Shown here: positions 36,401 to 47,249 of the stretch, piece after piece
Numbering within the stretch: the stretch's first letter is position 1
Layout of the letters: every line of letters starts with the position of its first letter
Assembly: GCA_031841125.1 (NCBI GenBank)
Contig: CM063110.1
Span: 55,093,946 to 55,157,945 of the forward strand
DNA from: Acanthococcus lagerstroemiae
Lineage: Eukaryota; Arthropoda; Insecta; Hemiptera; Eriococcidae
Length of the DNA: 64,000 nt
Reading direction: 5' to 3'
Translations under genes and position numbers: made by a program
Notes under the pieces: generated by a model
The model's database searches: none
The model's input: the letters and a program-made list of their open reading frames with translations, nothing else
Told to the model about the DNA's origin: nothing

Positions 36401-36994
36401 GAATCCGAATCAATGGTTCCCGACCCTGAAAGTCAATTTTCCCGAAGAGTAAACGTCCCGAAAAATTTTCCCCGAATTCCAAAATCCCGACGGCATAACC
36501 CCCCCCCCCTTTCTCCCAGAAAAAACCAACAATTACTGAAGTTTTAAAAATCAATTTTATATTTTATACAGTTATGTACCTTAAAGAATAATGTTATAGG
36601 AAGTATTTGTAAGGTACTTCACGAAATTATCAATTAATAACTTTTGGTTTACTACTTTAGCCATTTTTATATTCGGACTTTCGACTAGCTTTAAACAATT
36701 TATAAGTCATTTCTGACTGTATACTGCCTCTGTTAAGTGAATACGCATTTGATAACAATTTTAAAAACTTGTTTCATAAGGGGAACATGAAGTATGGGAG
36801 GGGGGAGGGAATGCACCATTCGGGAGAATAAATTTGGATTTCAGTATTTCGAGAAATATAGCTGTTCGAAAAAACGCTTTCGAGATTTTGGATTCTAGGA
36901 AACGGATTCGGGAAAAAATTCTCGGGATGTTTACTTTTTGGGAAAACTGTTTTTCGGGAGGGTGGATTCGGGAAAGTGTCAGGGAATCCGAATC
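36401..36994. mobile_element. Fold-back element with ~100-bp inverted arms
   Basis: The left arm (about 36425-36505) and the inverse of the right arm (about 36880-36983) share TTTTCCC.AA.AGTAAAC, TCCCGA.AA.TTTT and CCCGAAT blocks. An 11-bp direct repeat GAATCCGAATC sits at both outer edges (36401-36411 and 36984-36994) and could be a target duplication. The interior is AT-rich without a transposase frame. Confidence 0.65.
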
Positions 36995-37195
36995 GACAGA
37001 TCATTTTCACCTAAACTGCATGTTCTTGAGAATTCTCATCATCAACTTACTAACGTCTTCTTCTTTTCCTTTCTTCTTGTCTATCTTTTCCTGACCAGAG
37101 TATAGTTACTTAGCCGCGTACTCGTGCATGTTTTGCGTTGAAATTCGAATTTTTATAATTTCTTGCCGTAAAAATTTTTCAATCTCGCATTACAA

Positions 37196-38475
37196 TGAGT
37201 GTACAGAACATTTCTAACAGTCAGGAAAATTTAAGTCGTCGCAGTTCAGTTTCTGATGACGACTTTTAGAAATCTCAAACTGATCACACTCTTCTAAGGT
37301 CTCTCTCAATTTCTTGTCTCATCTCAACCCAAAAACGTTTTGTGGCAAACGCGATTAATTAAATAATTTCTTAATCAATTGTAATTCGGCCTTCAGACTG
37401 GCCAAGCCAGACCAACAAGTTCCCTTACTTTGTTTAATTATGTCAAAAATAGAAGATCTCGTTTAGTCGCAATTGACTAGCTTTACTTTTTCGAATCTTG
37501 GGAACAGCTCAAAGAGAAGCTCACCTTAATGTATGGTGATCAGAAACCGTACGTTCAAATTTTTGAGGAACATAACAACTTGGGGCAGGGAAAACCGAAA
37601 ATGAAGGCGTGAAGTTCAAAACATCCTGTGTGCCAACTTTTGCAAAAATGGTTTTGTGCATGCAGACTATTTTAAGAACCGCCGCCCATACAATACTAAA
37701 CATCCTAAGTCCCCATAGAGCCTCAAAGTACTTCTAATTTCAACCCAAAGATCGCAGTACGCACATGTGCCGGCGAGCAATCCATACAAAATCTGTTTGA
37801 TGTTGATGGCACTTAGAATGTTTTGCTTTGTCTTTGCCATGGACTTAGAATGTGCGCAACGTCAAGCCTCATTTTCTCAGCTTAGGCGTGACTGAGTTCC
37901 AAAATTTGTACATGGACATGTGCGTATGGAGCTTCAGAGAATTGGCGGAGCACCCATTTAGCCAAACCCATCCGCTTCACCTCAGCTGAAACAGTTTTTT
38001 GCTTCTCCCGTAAACTTTTGAGATATTTTGAACTTCACGCCTTTAAATGTCTCACAGTTTCATCGTCCAATCGAGCAGCGCGAAACCAAAGTACTCATTT
38101 CAATTAACCAATCAGGTTACGATGACAGGATTCTTTCAGGTTGCATCGCGCCCACAGTTGATTCGTTTATCGCAGCCACCCGACCATATCTGCGTACTTT
38201 CTTGAAGTGGAAACAATTAAAGACTCTAACTGAAGCCTTAAACGCGGCCATCGAGGGAGAACGAGCGTTGAATTTGAGAAATTTCGATTGAAGGCTCTCA
38301 ATCTAAATTTTCAAATTCGCAGCAGAAATTTTGCACAGGGTGTCATATAAGAAAGGACACACCTTACAGCAATGTTTCGAAAATAAAACTGGATTCCCCC
38401 TTTCTGAAAAAGAAAGGTTTTTACAGCAAAAATGTGTCGTTACTGTCGAACTCAAACGTGCATAGAAGTAGAAGT
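37196..38475 (+). pseudogene. gag: LTR-retrotransposon gag pseudogene
   Basis: A start-like ATG at 37196 opens a short frame ending in SDDDF. A W-E-Q-L-K-E-K-L..Y-G-D segment at 37500-37560 matches the retrotransposon gag pattern 'W..L...L...YG'. The intact frame 38028-38291 carries S-I-N-Q-S-G and ends T-L-T-E-A-L-N-A-A-I-E-G-E, the 'tl.eA...E' helix typical of gag. Near 38330-38370 a CX2C and then G-H-x4-C lie in different frames (a broken zinc knuckle), and a second partial knuckle C-R-Y-C follows at 38433. Multiple stops and frameshifts show it is dead. No protease or reverse transcriptase follows. A Ty3/Gypsy-like origin is a guess. Confidence 0.62.
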
Positions 38476-38689
38476 AGTTCATACAAAAAGTGAATTTAAT
38501 AACATTAGCTAAGAGACAAGCTGTACGTTGTCATATAGGGTGGATCGGAAAGATCACTGTGAGAAATCCACTGCGACTACGAACTATTGGGGGCAAGGCT
38601 GGATGGGGGGGGGCAGTTTGGTATATACGATAGATTATTTTCGGATATGCGGGTGCGTGTGGTTTCGGATGAGAATGGTTAGTCGAAAA

Positions 38690-39480
38690 GGCGTCTAATT
38701 AGTTACATAGTTCTCGACAGTCGATAATTAATTTTCGAGCTACGAGACCGCGAAGCCTAACCCGATGACGACTCAATTTGAATGTACCTCTGCGGCGTGT
38801 CGAATGGATGGTGCAAAAACATTGGAGGTGGTTACGCGTTAACGTGTTACACACACGGAAAAAGGAGGTTTCGGCTAGGTCGATGCGTTGGGTCATTTAA
38901 CGCACTCATCGTGTACACGGTAGATCGCAGCTGAAACGCACATCGAGTGATGGCCAAAAATCGGACCATGACGCCGTTGCGGAACTGTCACGCAGTCGTA
39001 CCCAGCGGCGACACCCCAAGTGGTCGCGAGTGTCCCGAGTTCGATGTTCGACGGCGGGTGCGCTGGTCGCACTCGCTCGCCTCAACGAATGTCCGAGGGC
39101 GCGGCGCGTCGAATGCGGCGGGAAAGCGCCGCCGCCGTGTCCGTTTGAACCCCACTGCGGAAACTCGGTGTATGTAAAAAGCCGAACAAGAGAGAGAGAA
39201 AATTAACTCGTATATGCGGCAGCGGCAGAGACAGGAAGGAAATGGTCAAACGTCCGCACAGAAGAATAACAACAATGCACGCGGCTGTTGCGCAGTCTGG
39301 TCGGGTGGTCCGCTCCACTGAATCCAAATGTGCTTACTGCACGGCCTCTGTCCGTCTTTTTCTGTCTGTCTGTCTTTCTCTGTCCGCCTAAATACTGGGA
39401 CACGCGGTCACGCATGCGTGTAACGATTCGGCCGAAGAACACGTTCGCCGGTGACAACGTGATGATCGTAACGTGAGAAC
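38690..39480. other. CpG-rich island-like block
   Basis: One of the most CpG-rich parts of the window, with GCGGCGGG, GCGCGGCGCGTCG and GCCGCCGCC words near 39050-39140 and a short CTGTCTGTCTGTC tract near 39362. Frames on both strands overlap (76 codons at 38947-39177; 81 and 84 codons on the minus strand) without recognisable domains. A host promoter or 5' exon is conceivable. Confidence 0.3.
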
Positions 39481-39489
39481 AACCGTTTT

Positions 39490-40170
39490 CAGGTGGGCAG
39501 GGAGGCAGCCGTCAACCAGTTGTCGGTAACTGTCGATGAGCCGAATCGAAGTGGACATTCGCAGGATTGTATACTGATTCCAGAAAATGACTCAGGGAAG
39601 TTGAAAATGTTTACGATTTCCCGAACATATCGGGTGCTTATACGAAAGCGAACGTGCCAACTGATGGATTTGCAGAGCGCACGTGGTTAACTGCAGAACA
39701 GGTGGAGCGCGAAGGTCTGACCGGAGATCTCTCGGGCTAAGTGAATTAGTTTCGACGCACGTGCACGGCTTCTCGCAGTTAAGGTTAATTTAATCTCACA
39801 CCCGTAATATACTAGAGAACAATCATAAATACGTTTACTGGGAATGGCAGCGCCCTTTCTCCGTTTTTGGAAATGACGATGCGAGGTAAACGAAAACGTA
39901 CGCGGTATTTCGTTATCCACTTCACTTGTCGCCGGTATGTCAGCCATGCCCAGGCAATTCAGTTTTCTTTGTGCATCCTTTTTTCCGGAGTTGCGAGAGC
40001 TAGACCTTATCCGCGGAGACGGTATATCATCATCATCATCACTTATAGAGAGGCTACGATGTTGATAGGTCGAATCACGAAATGAATTTTTCTTCGGAGT
40101 AAAGTATGGATTCATCATAAAAGAGTGCCGATTGGTAGCATCATATTGGTAACACGTTGTAAGGTGAAGT
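39490..40170. other. Non-coding or unrecognised block
   Basis: A 143-codon minus-strand frame (39687-40118) includes an acidic run from ATCATCATC repeats near 40027 and has no domain resemblance. A plus-strand frame overlaps it. I do not support a gene. Confidence 0.35.
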
Positions 40171-40175
40171 GCCTC

Positions 40176-40642
40176 TTACACTACTGAACAACTATTTTGC
40201 ACAATGCATTTCGACAGGTGATACTGAGGTACTTTTTAACGCTGAACACGATAATGCGACCCATTTTTCTCTATCACGTCACAATTCGGAGTTCTGAACG
40301 ACTGAAATTCGTTTCCATTTTGTTTTTGCATTGGAATAAGCGGTACCACTGACTGATATTATCAGTGTTATCAGACCACAGTAACAGAAAACAAACAGAC
40401 GGAATACACACCACTACACACGACCGCAACACACAACAACACGAATCAGTATGACCACATTCAGTTCCTAAACCTCTTTTTGAACACATTTAGTTGAATT
40501 TTTTACAGTTTTTGATCAGAAAGACTAGACGTGATAGAGAAAAACGGCCGACGGCACTGTATTCAGCGTTGAAAAGTACTCAAGAATCACCTCCTTAAAT
40601 GCGTTGTGCAAACAAAAAATTTCATTTTGTTCAGTAGTGTTA
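40176..40642. mobile_element. CACTA-type MITE, copy A (461 bp)
   Basis: The element (40179-40639) starts CACTACTGAACAA and ends TTGTTCAGTAGTG, with TTA on each side as a 3-bp target duplication. The CACTA terminus plus 3-bp duplication is diagnostic of the CACTA/EnSpm (CMC) superfamily. Each terminal repeat extends over roughly 110 bp at lower identity (shared AGGTGAT, AACGCTGAA, TTTTTCTCTATCACGTC). No transposase is encoded. A close relative lies inverted at 43366-43825. Confidence 0.88.
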
Positions 40643-40749
40643 TTAGTCAGGTCTTCTTGGACGGTTATATCTCGAGCTATAATTACAGGGGGAAGTCTAT
40701 CCATGAAGTACATAGTCGATGTACTAATTTGTTGTAAAAAGTAACACAA

Positions 40750-41630
40750 TTGTAATGTAAATTGTGTTTGATGTAGAGTTGGCCACCCTCGCCTCTCTCC
40801 CTCAAGCCGAGGAATACCGAAAAGTGACTCGATTTCGAAATTCGAACCTTCTCAATGAACACGCTGCCGACATGAGTTTATATAATAATGATTTTGGTCG
40901 AAAACTAACTCGTGTCCATCTCCAGTAGCGCGCACGAGCGATTTCGGCGAGTACTGGTTCTCGTTAACTCTGAGAACACAGCATGCATCGTCAGAAAAAT
41001 GAAAAATAGATGCTTCTCTAATTGCGTGTCAAACGAACGTTTTAAGATGCCTCTTATTGGCGTGGAAATAGTTTACAATAAAACAGTCCTTCCTATTAAT
41101 AGAACTGTCAACGTTTTGTTATTATATCATGTGTACCTATATATAAAAAAAAGAGTTAACGCCACCCTTCGCTTTTGAAAAACGCATTATTAATTTAGAC
41201 GCTGATCTGGCGTGACGATGGAGGCACCCTTTTTCTATGCAGTTGATCAACCAATAGAAGACGAAGTTCGGTGAACTCGGTGAAGACTCAGGAATGTTCT
41301 TCTAGAGACATCGCGGGTGTTCTTCACAAGTGTCGTTTGCTTAAAATGACCGCATCGTGCAATACCCGTTGTTATTGAGGAACCCGATAAAAATGTCAAA
41401 TATCTGTTTGTTGATTTGACAATCAGATTAAGACTGACCTTTTTTGTATCGAGATCTACGAGATACAAGATAGAGTTTGCCCCATGTAGGTTCGTTATTT
41501 ATCGTGGGCTATCAGGAGGGTTTGAAATTATTTTGACAGAAAGTGTATCAGCAGATTAATTTTAACCATTCTCTGTTACAATGTTGGAGGGTGCGTATTA
41601 TTTCTATTAAAAAGAAAAATTAAAAAAAAA
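40750..41630. other. Unassigned region between transposons
   Basis: Short frames (40912-41178 plus; 41247-41468 minus) have no recognised domain. An A-rich tract at 41610-41635 precedes the hAT relic. Confidence 0.35.
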
Positions 41631-41635
41631 AAAAA

Positions 41636-42223
41636 ATGGAAGCACAATTTTGGCCGCAATGATTTTAGCCCGTTTCCAATTTTGTCGGATCTTCGTAAGC
41701 CTGAGGTCAGTGAAATATCTTTTGGTGACATACAAGTTTACTGTCAACACCTTGAGTCTTTGCACACGAACTTTTTTGAACGTTTTGAGGATATTTTATT
41801 TTTGGAAATCCCTCGATTGGTCATGAATTCTTTTGTCAGTATTGAGATAGCAGCGGTTGAGGTTCCAGAAGAACTGACTGAGCTGTCAACAAATGAGACG
41901 TTGAAAGCCAGCTTCCACAATGGTAATAGGCTCATGGAATGTTGGCCTCAAGTTAACATCACTTACATCTACCCTGGAATGTGGAGCGGTGTGAAAAAGG
42001 TTTTGATTGCCTTCGCCTCCTCCTACCTCGTGGAGCAGATCTTGTTCTCTTGAGTTCTGTTATCTGTTTTCATCCTCCATCCAAATGTATTTTTCTTTCA
42101 TTGATTTTAGTTTTTAAGATACTTCTTCTGATTCTTATTCTACTCATAATGGGGGGGGGGGGAGTTGCAGAATGCTCAGCTCCTCTGGGAGGCGGTAGCT
42201 TAAAAAAAGGTTAAGAACCGCTG
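41636..42223 (+). pseudogene. hAT transposase relic (ZBED/Buster-like), C-terminal part with right terminus
   Basis: An open frame through 42053 contains E-E-L-T-E-L-S-T-N-E, then I-Y-P-G-M-W and F-A-S-S-Y-L-V-E. These match the C-terminal dimerisation region of hAT transposases of the ZBED5/SCAND3-like group (E.L.ELS.N..L, YP.LW, F.SSYLVE..FS). The frame runs out just where FS should follow. About 150 bp later a terminus GGTTAAGAACCGCTG ends at 42223, as expected of a hAT right end. The DNA-binding and most catalytic parts are missing, and upstream sequence begins at an A-rich tract. Confidence 0.78.
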
Positions 42224-42429
42224 CTATAGACTTTCCATTCCACCTAAAACAAATTATCCCAGACTGCCGCATCTGAATACTAGATTACGCTTGAGCTTCA
42301 TTAGGGCTTTATTTATTGAAAAGTGATTTTCAATTAGAAATTTGGAAGAGGACTTAGCGTTCGTTGAATTTATTAGGGTTAAATGTTCATTTTAATTTCA
42401 TTTCATAAGTTTTTTACATTATTTGCTTC

Positions 42430-42968
42430 CTTTGGACCAGAGTACTGCACGCTTACCTACGCAGCTGACCGTTACCTAGTATTAACAACACGGTACTGTG
42501 AATTATACCGGGTTCGTCAAACTAGGTACTAGGTACTCCCACTTACCTAGTACCGGGAGGTAACGATTGAAACTAGGTACCTAGTTTTCGCAGTTACCTA
42601 GTACCGAGAGGTAAGACATGAAATTACTTACCTAGTTGAAGAACAATCCGTGTCAGTGTCGTAGCGTGTCTGGAGGGGGGGATATTTTAACCACCTCCCC
42701 CAGAAAAATTACCCCAACCTAAAAAAAAATTTGTTTACCCATCCCCCAAAAATTTTTACGGTAAACCAGGTAAACCCAGTTCTTTACCCAGCCCCTCGCA
42801 AAATTAAAAAAAAAGTTACTAGGTGCTACCCGGTAACCCGGTAATACACTCTACCTAGTACCAGGTGGTACCGGGTAACTGATAATACCGGGTACCGGGT
42901 GTGAAAACTAGGTAGTATAGGTATTTTATCGTGTTGTTACCTACCCGCTGCAGTGCTCTGCTTTGGAC
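42430..42968. mobile_element. hAT element, 523 bp, perfect 8-bp target duplication, packed with TACCTAGTACC words
   Basis: The element (42438-42960) starts CAGAGTACTGCA and ends TGCAGTGCTCTG. It is flanked by CTTTGGAC at 42430-42437 and 42961-42968. Internally ACCTAGTACC, AACTAGGTAC, CGGTAACCGGG and similar half-palindromes recur a dozen times or more. It is non-coding. Confidence 0.92.
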
Positions 42969-43097
42969 ATGAGAATGAAGTAACTATGCTAAAGCCTGAG
43001 TCGCACGGAGCATCGTTACTATAGCTTCCACTTTGCCACTTTAGTAGCGGCTATGAAAAATGCGTAGTGTGACTAGTTACTTGCTACTAGTAAACTT

Positions 43098-44327
43098 TAA
43101 GGTAAGGTAGCCTAATATGGACCACCATCATATCTCATCTGTTTATGGCGCGCTCTGGCTGAAAATAATATTACTACATTCCGCGGAGGATGAAAAACGA
43201 TTTGGTAGAAAAAGTTGGATCTCGCAATCCAAAAACAAAAGTTATGCGTGAAAAACGAAAATTGAAGTTTTCACTTCTTTTTTTTTTTTTTTTTTTTTTG
43301 TGTAAGTACATTTTGGTACAAAAATGGTATAAAAATCGGTTTCTTCGAAAAGCTCGCTGTAACTACACTACTGAACAAAATGAAATTTTTTGTTTGCACC
43401 ACGCATTTAAGGAGGTGATTCTTGAGTACTTTTCAACGCTGAATACAGTGCCGTCGGCCGTTTTTCTCTATCACGTCTAGTTTTTCTGATCAAAAACTAT
43501 CAAAAATTCAACTAAATGTGTTCAAAAAGAGGTTTAGGAACTGAATGTGGTCATACTGATTCGTGTTGTTGTGTGCTGAGGATGTGTGTAGTGGTGTGTA
43601 TTCCGTCTGTTGGTTTTCTGTATAGTGGTCTGATAACACTGATAATATCAGTCAGTGGTACCGCATATTCCACTGTAAAAACAAAATGGAAACGAATTTC
43701 AGTCGTTCAGAACTCCGAACTGTGACGTGATAGAGAAAAATGGGTCGCAGTATCGTGTTTGGCGTTAAAAAGTACCTCAGAATCACCTGTCGAAATGCGT
43801 TCTGCAAAATAGTTGTTCAGTAGTGTTATCGAAAGCGTATCTTATAAGTTATTCATTTGTGTACTCGTTTTTGACCTCAACTTGAAGAGAGCAGTGGTAA
43901 GTCGACTCAAATGAATCTGTATTTGGGCTCCTAATATGGACTACCATAAGAATGTGTTTTTTTCATCAGATGGCAAAATACGTAAAAAGTGGTGTCCGAA
44001 AGCAATGGGGTCGGCTGTTCAAGGTGTACTTAAGGGAGAAGGAGGCTAACGTTAATAAATAGTTACGAAGATTTTCTACGCCTTTGTTTTTCAATTTTTA
44101 GAAGTGGTCCATAATGGGAGCCCAAATTTTCAATTTCGTCATTCCTCACTTTTCGAAAAAATATTCACCAAATATCGAATTTTTTGGGGGGGGAAACTAC
44201 GCTTTTGAAGGGTGTTAGTAGACACTTGCCGCTAAACCTTAAGCCAATTTTGAGGTCGAGTGCGGGTTTGTGGGAGGTTCTGGAGCCTCAAAACAAAATG
44301 TGGTCCATATTAGGCTACATTACCTTA
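43098..44327. mobile_element. TA-flanked TIR element, 1226 bp (Tc1/mariner-like), with nested CACTA MITE
   Basis: The terminal repeats AGGTAAGGTAGCCTAATATG and the inverse of CATATTAGGCTACATTACCT are about 26 bp long, and TA dinucleotides lie on both sides (43098-43099; 44326-44327). Partial copies of the terminal word occur inside near 43930 and 44105 (CCTAATATGGACTACC, GTGGTCCATAATGGG). No DDE frame is intact. It is interrupted by CACTA copy B. Confidence 0.78.
43363..43828. mobile_element. CACTA-type MITE, copy B (460 bp), inverted relative to copy A
   Basis: The element (43366-43825) starts CACTACTGAACAA and ends TTGTTCAGTAGTG. The left flank is CTA and the right TTA, a near-match to a 3-bp duplication. 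It aligns to the reverse complement of copy A (40179-40639) at roughly nine bases in ten. Frames 43190-43480 and 43516-43725 are incidental. Confidence 0.87.
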
Positions 44328-44557
44328 CTGGCGAGGTAGTTGCGCGACTTTGATCCTGCTCAAAATTTTCTAGCTACTAGCTGGAATGTTTAGTGTCCGC
44401 AAGTGAAATATTTCGGTCTGATTACAAGACGATACAAGAGGTTGAACTACTAGATAGTACTGAAGGATGTTATTTTTAATAATTTTGTACTATCGGTAAT
44501 TATCGATCTTTTTCGGCCAGCTATCGATATTATCAATATGTTTATCAGCTGAACCCG

Positions 44558-45424
44558 ATGGAACATTTCTTTGACAAACCATACCGTGCGCTGATACCCA
44601 CACGGGAGGCTTGGGAAAAGAGGTTGCAAGCATTCTCGGAAAATAAGAGAATGTGTGGTTTGCAGATGCCTCTAAGTATGACCAAAGGGGTGGCACTGGA
44701 CGAGGGCGTCACTATCCTCCAAGCGGAGATAATGGCGATCACGGTGGCCATTGAGAGAAGCCAGCAGAAGGGCCTTGTTAATAAGCAGATCTATATCTGT
44801 ACAGACAGTCAATCAGCTATCAAAGTACTATCGTCACACCAAACTACATCCCTGGTAGTAGCGGAGTGTGTTAACAAACTATACACCCTTGCTCAGGAGA
44901 ACCGGGTCACCGTACTGTGGACACCGGGACACTGCGGCATAAAAGGGAACATGATCGCTGACAAGCTAGCGAAGGAGGGCACCAAAAAGGAACTGGTAAC
45001 CCAGGCGTGCTTCGTAGCATACAGCGTCATAAAACCAAAGTAAAGGCCCGGATAACAAGCAGACGGAAATGCATGACGGTTGGCCAGTGGCATGAACGTC
45101 AGTAAAACATGGTAGGGCACCCCAGTAAGTATGCCAAGTTCTATTAGGCTTGACAGGAAACATGCAAGGCTCTTGGTCGGACTACTAACCGGTCATGGGG
45201 CCACAAAACACATGTGGTATAAAATAGGAGTGGTAAGAAGCGGCTCCTGTAGGTACTGTGGAGAAGAGGAAGAAACCTCGATCCATATCATATGTCGGTG
45301 CCCAGCAATAGCTGGGGCAAAACGCGAAGCATTGGGGCTAGAATATCCAGCACCCAGTGAAGTCAAAGGGATAGAGCTAAGTAAAATTCTCACTTTGGCT
45401 ATAAAAGTGAGGCTACTGAGCTGA
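44558..45424 (+). pseudogene. LINE ORF2 3' fragment: RNase H and C-terminal zinc-knuckle region
   Basis: Frame 44558-45043 shows Q-A-E-I-M-A-I (second acidic residue), C-T-D-S-Q-S-A-I (third) and W-T-P-G-H-C-G-I..G-N..A-D-K-L-A-K (His loop and last Asp) in RNase H order. The usual first catalytic motif (TDGS) is replaced by S-E-N-K, so activity would be lost. After stops at 45041-45130 the same frame resumes at 45131 with L-T-G-H, C-R-Y-C, E-E-E-E-T, H-I-I-C-R-C-P, the C-terminal signature of RNase H-bearing LINEs. An ATGAATGAATGAAT tract near 45506 could be the 3' tail. No reverse transcriptase is present. Confidence 0.88.
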
Positions 45425-45881
45425 TCCTTAACAGCAACTTGAGGAATAGTGCAATGGACTGCAAAGTCTGAGCGCTCGGTGCATGTAGTGCCACCTCACA
45501 CACAAATGAATGAATGAATCAGCTGAACTCCTCCTGGCACTAGCTACTCGCATGTGCGTACGTATGACCATACATATAGGCATCTCTACTAGCGCACCTA
45601 AAGTTGCTGCATATAAAAGCGGCAAAGTGGAAGCTAGTAAAAATGCTCCGTGTGACTCAGGCTTTAATTATATTCGTTTTATTACTCGTACTTCGCATAT
45701 TATCTCACTTAATTTTCAATATCAGCATCATAGTACTTGAATGGAACCGAAATTTCATTTAATTTTCAATATCAACATCACAGTACTTAAATGGAACCGA
45801 ACTATGAAAAATTGAAAATGCAAGTTACATAAGCATTCATATACTTCATTTAGTACTTAGAGTGGCAATCTACGGCAGGGG

Positions 45882-46183
45882 GGCAGGGCGCACACCTAAG
45901 AAAGGGACTGCGTGAAATGTGTTTCGTAAATAGATTGCATGCAATAAATCGCCAGCTCAGTGTATATTCAAAAAATATATTTTGCATGAAAGGGTAAATC
46001 GTCAGCAATACTGGCTAGTGGCACAATGATGGAAACATTCAATTGGTTTGTGATTGCATTGTATTTGTTGCAACATAGTGTGCGCTGCTCTATTGCTTAT
46101 AAGTGAACTGTTACATCATAGACATATTTCACATTTCATGAAACATATTTCTTGCCATTTATTTCGTAGGTGTGCGCCCTGCC
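45882..46183. mobile_element. 302-bp TIR element
   Basis: GGCAGGGCGCACACCTA at the left is perfectly mirrored by TAGGTGTGCGCCCTGCC at the right. The following four or five bases also pair with one mismatch. The interior is AT-rich. No certain target duplication was found, and the left flank is itself GGCAGGGG. Confidence 0.75.
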
Positions 46184-46249
46184 GCCGCTTGGATCACAGA
46201 ACATGGAGTGCCGGTGCACCCACGTGGGGTACACGTATACTTAAAAAAT

Positions 46250-47245
46250 AGGAGAACAGCGCAACCTAGTGGTTGGGTGGGTAGAATATCATTCGAAACG
46301 CATAACTTTATTGATCTAAATAAGTTACCAAAAAAGAAGGTGTTATCTTTCATAATTTTACCTTTTTGACCTCGTTATTGTACGAAATTCCTCTTGCAAT
46401 GAGCGATAAGCTCATGGCTTGTTATTTTGAACAGTTGAGGAGATGATCTTCCTTCCGAACCGGCTATGATAGTTGTTCAATATTTATATTGTACAGAAAC
46501 CGTAGCAGTCGCCGTATCTGGTTTTCATCGTTTCGGAGAACATCGACCAAGCTACATTTTAGTTGTCCCCTATATTTGATGCAGTCAGCTAATATTTATT
46601 ACGCAGTTAGTCTGGTGTTGTTGGTGTTACAAATTGGAGGCGTTGTTTTATCTAGTAGATAACAGTGTGTTGCTCTTGTGAACTTAGGTGAAATCTACAT
46701 AATACCGTTTCTCGTCAAAATTTCCGAAATTGTGACTTCAAGGATGCTGTGTAGCAAATTTTCTAGTGGCAGCATTGTATTCGCGTCGATTTGGTTGGAG
46801 GATGGGGGGGGGGGCACTATTTCATCTTTGAAACTGTCTGTTTTTGAAGTAGCTTGATTGGATGTGAAGCAAGAGAAGCGTGCTCCTTTCGGCTTCTCCA
46901 CATCTCGCTACTTCTAAAGATGTTTTTTTTTTTCAAATTGAAGATACGCTTTTTTCACACATATCTGGATGATGCAAAATACACACCAATGAGCTTTACG
47001 ATATCCTCTGAGATGGGCATCCTGCTTATGTACACCGCTGTTTACCGACGCCGGCGCAAAGAATCTTCAACTGGTTTCGACATATTAGTCTAATTATTGT
47101 TTTTCTCTTCTGTTACAGGTAAGTTGAAGAACTTGATGACATTCAAATTTAGCACCAAATTGCCGTACCTACAGTAAGTTGTAAAGTTTCGATTTGTAAT
47201 TTTGTATTGAGAGTGTGGTCAAGAAGCTATAAGACAAAACCTTAT
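46250..47245. other. Non-coding spacer
   Basis: A G12 run near 46804 and short incidental frames. No gene recognised. Confidence 0.4.
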
Positions 47246-47249
47246 AGAT

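Larger units (their letters stand above)
42991..45665. mobile_element. Enclosing TIR element, 2675 bp, carrying other insertions
   Basis: AAAGCCTGAGTCGCACGGAG at the left is mirrored at the right (inverse of CTCCGTGTGACTCAGGCTTT). Similarity extends about 55 bp inward (CTTCCACTTTGCC). Inside are the mariner-like element at 43100-44325 and the LINE fragment around 44558-45520. No matching target duplication is evident, and the superfamily is unassigned. Confidence 0.72.

Noticed and set aside
39687..40118. 143-codon minus-strand frame with an acidic run
   Set aside because: The acidic run comes from an ATC trinucleotide repeat, an opposite-strand frame overlaps it, and there is no domain resemblance.
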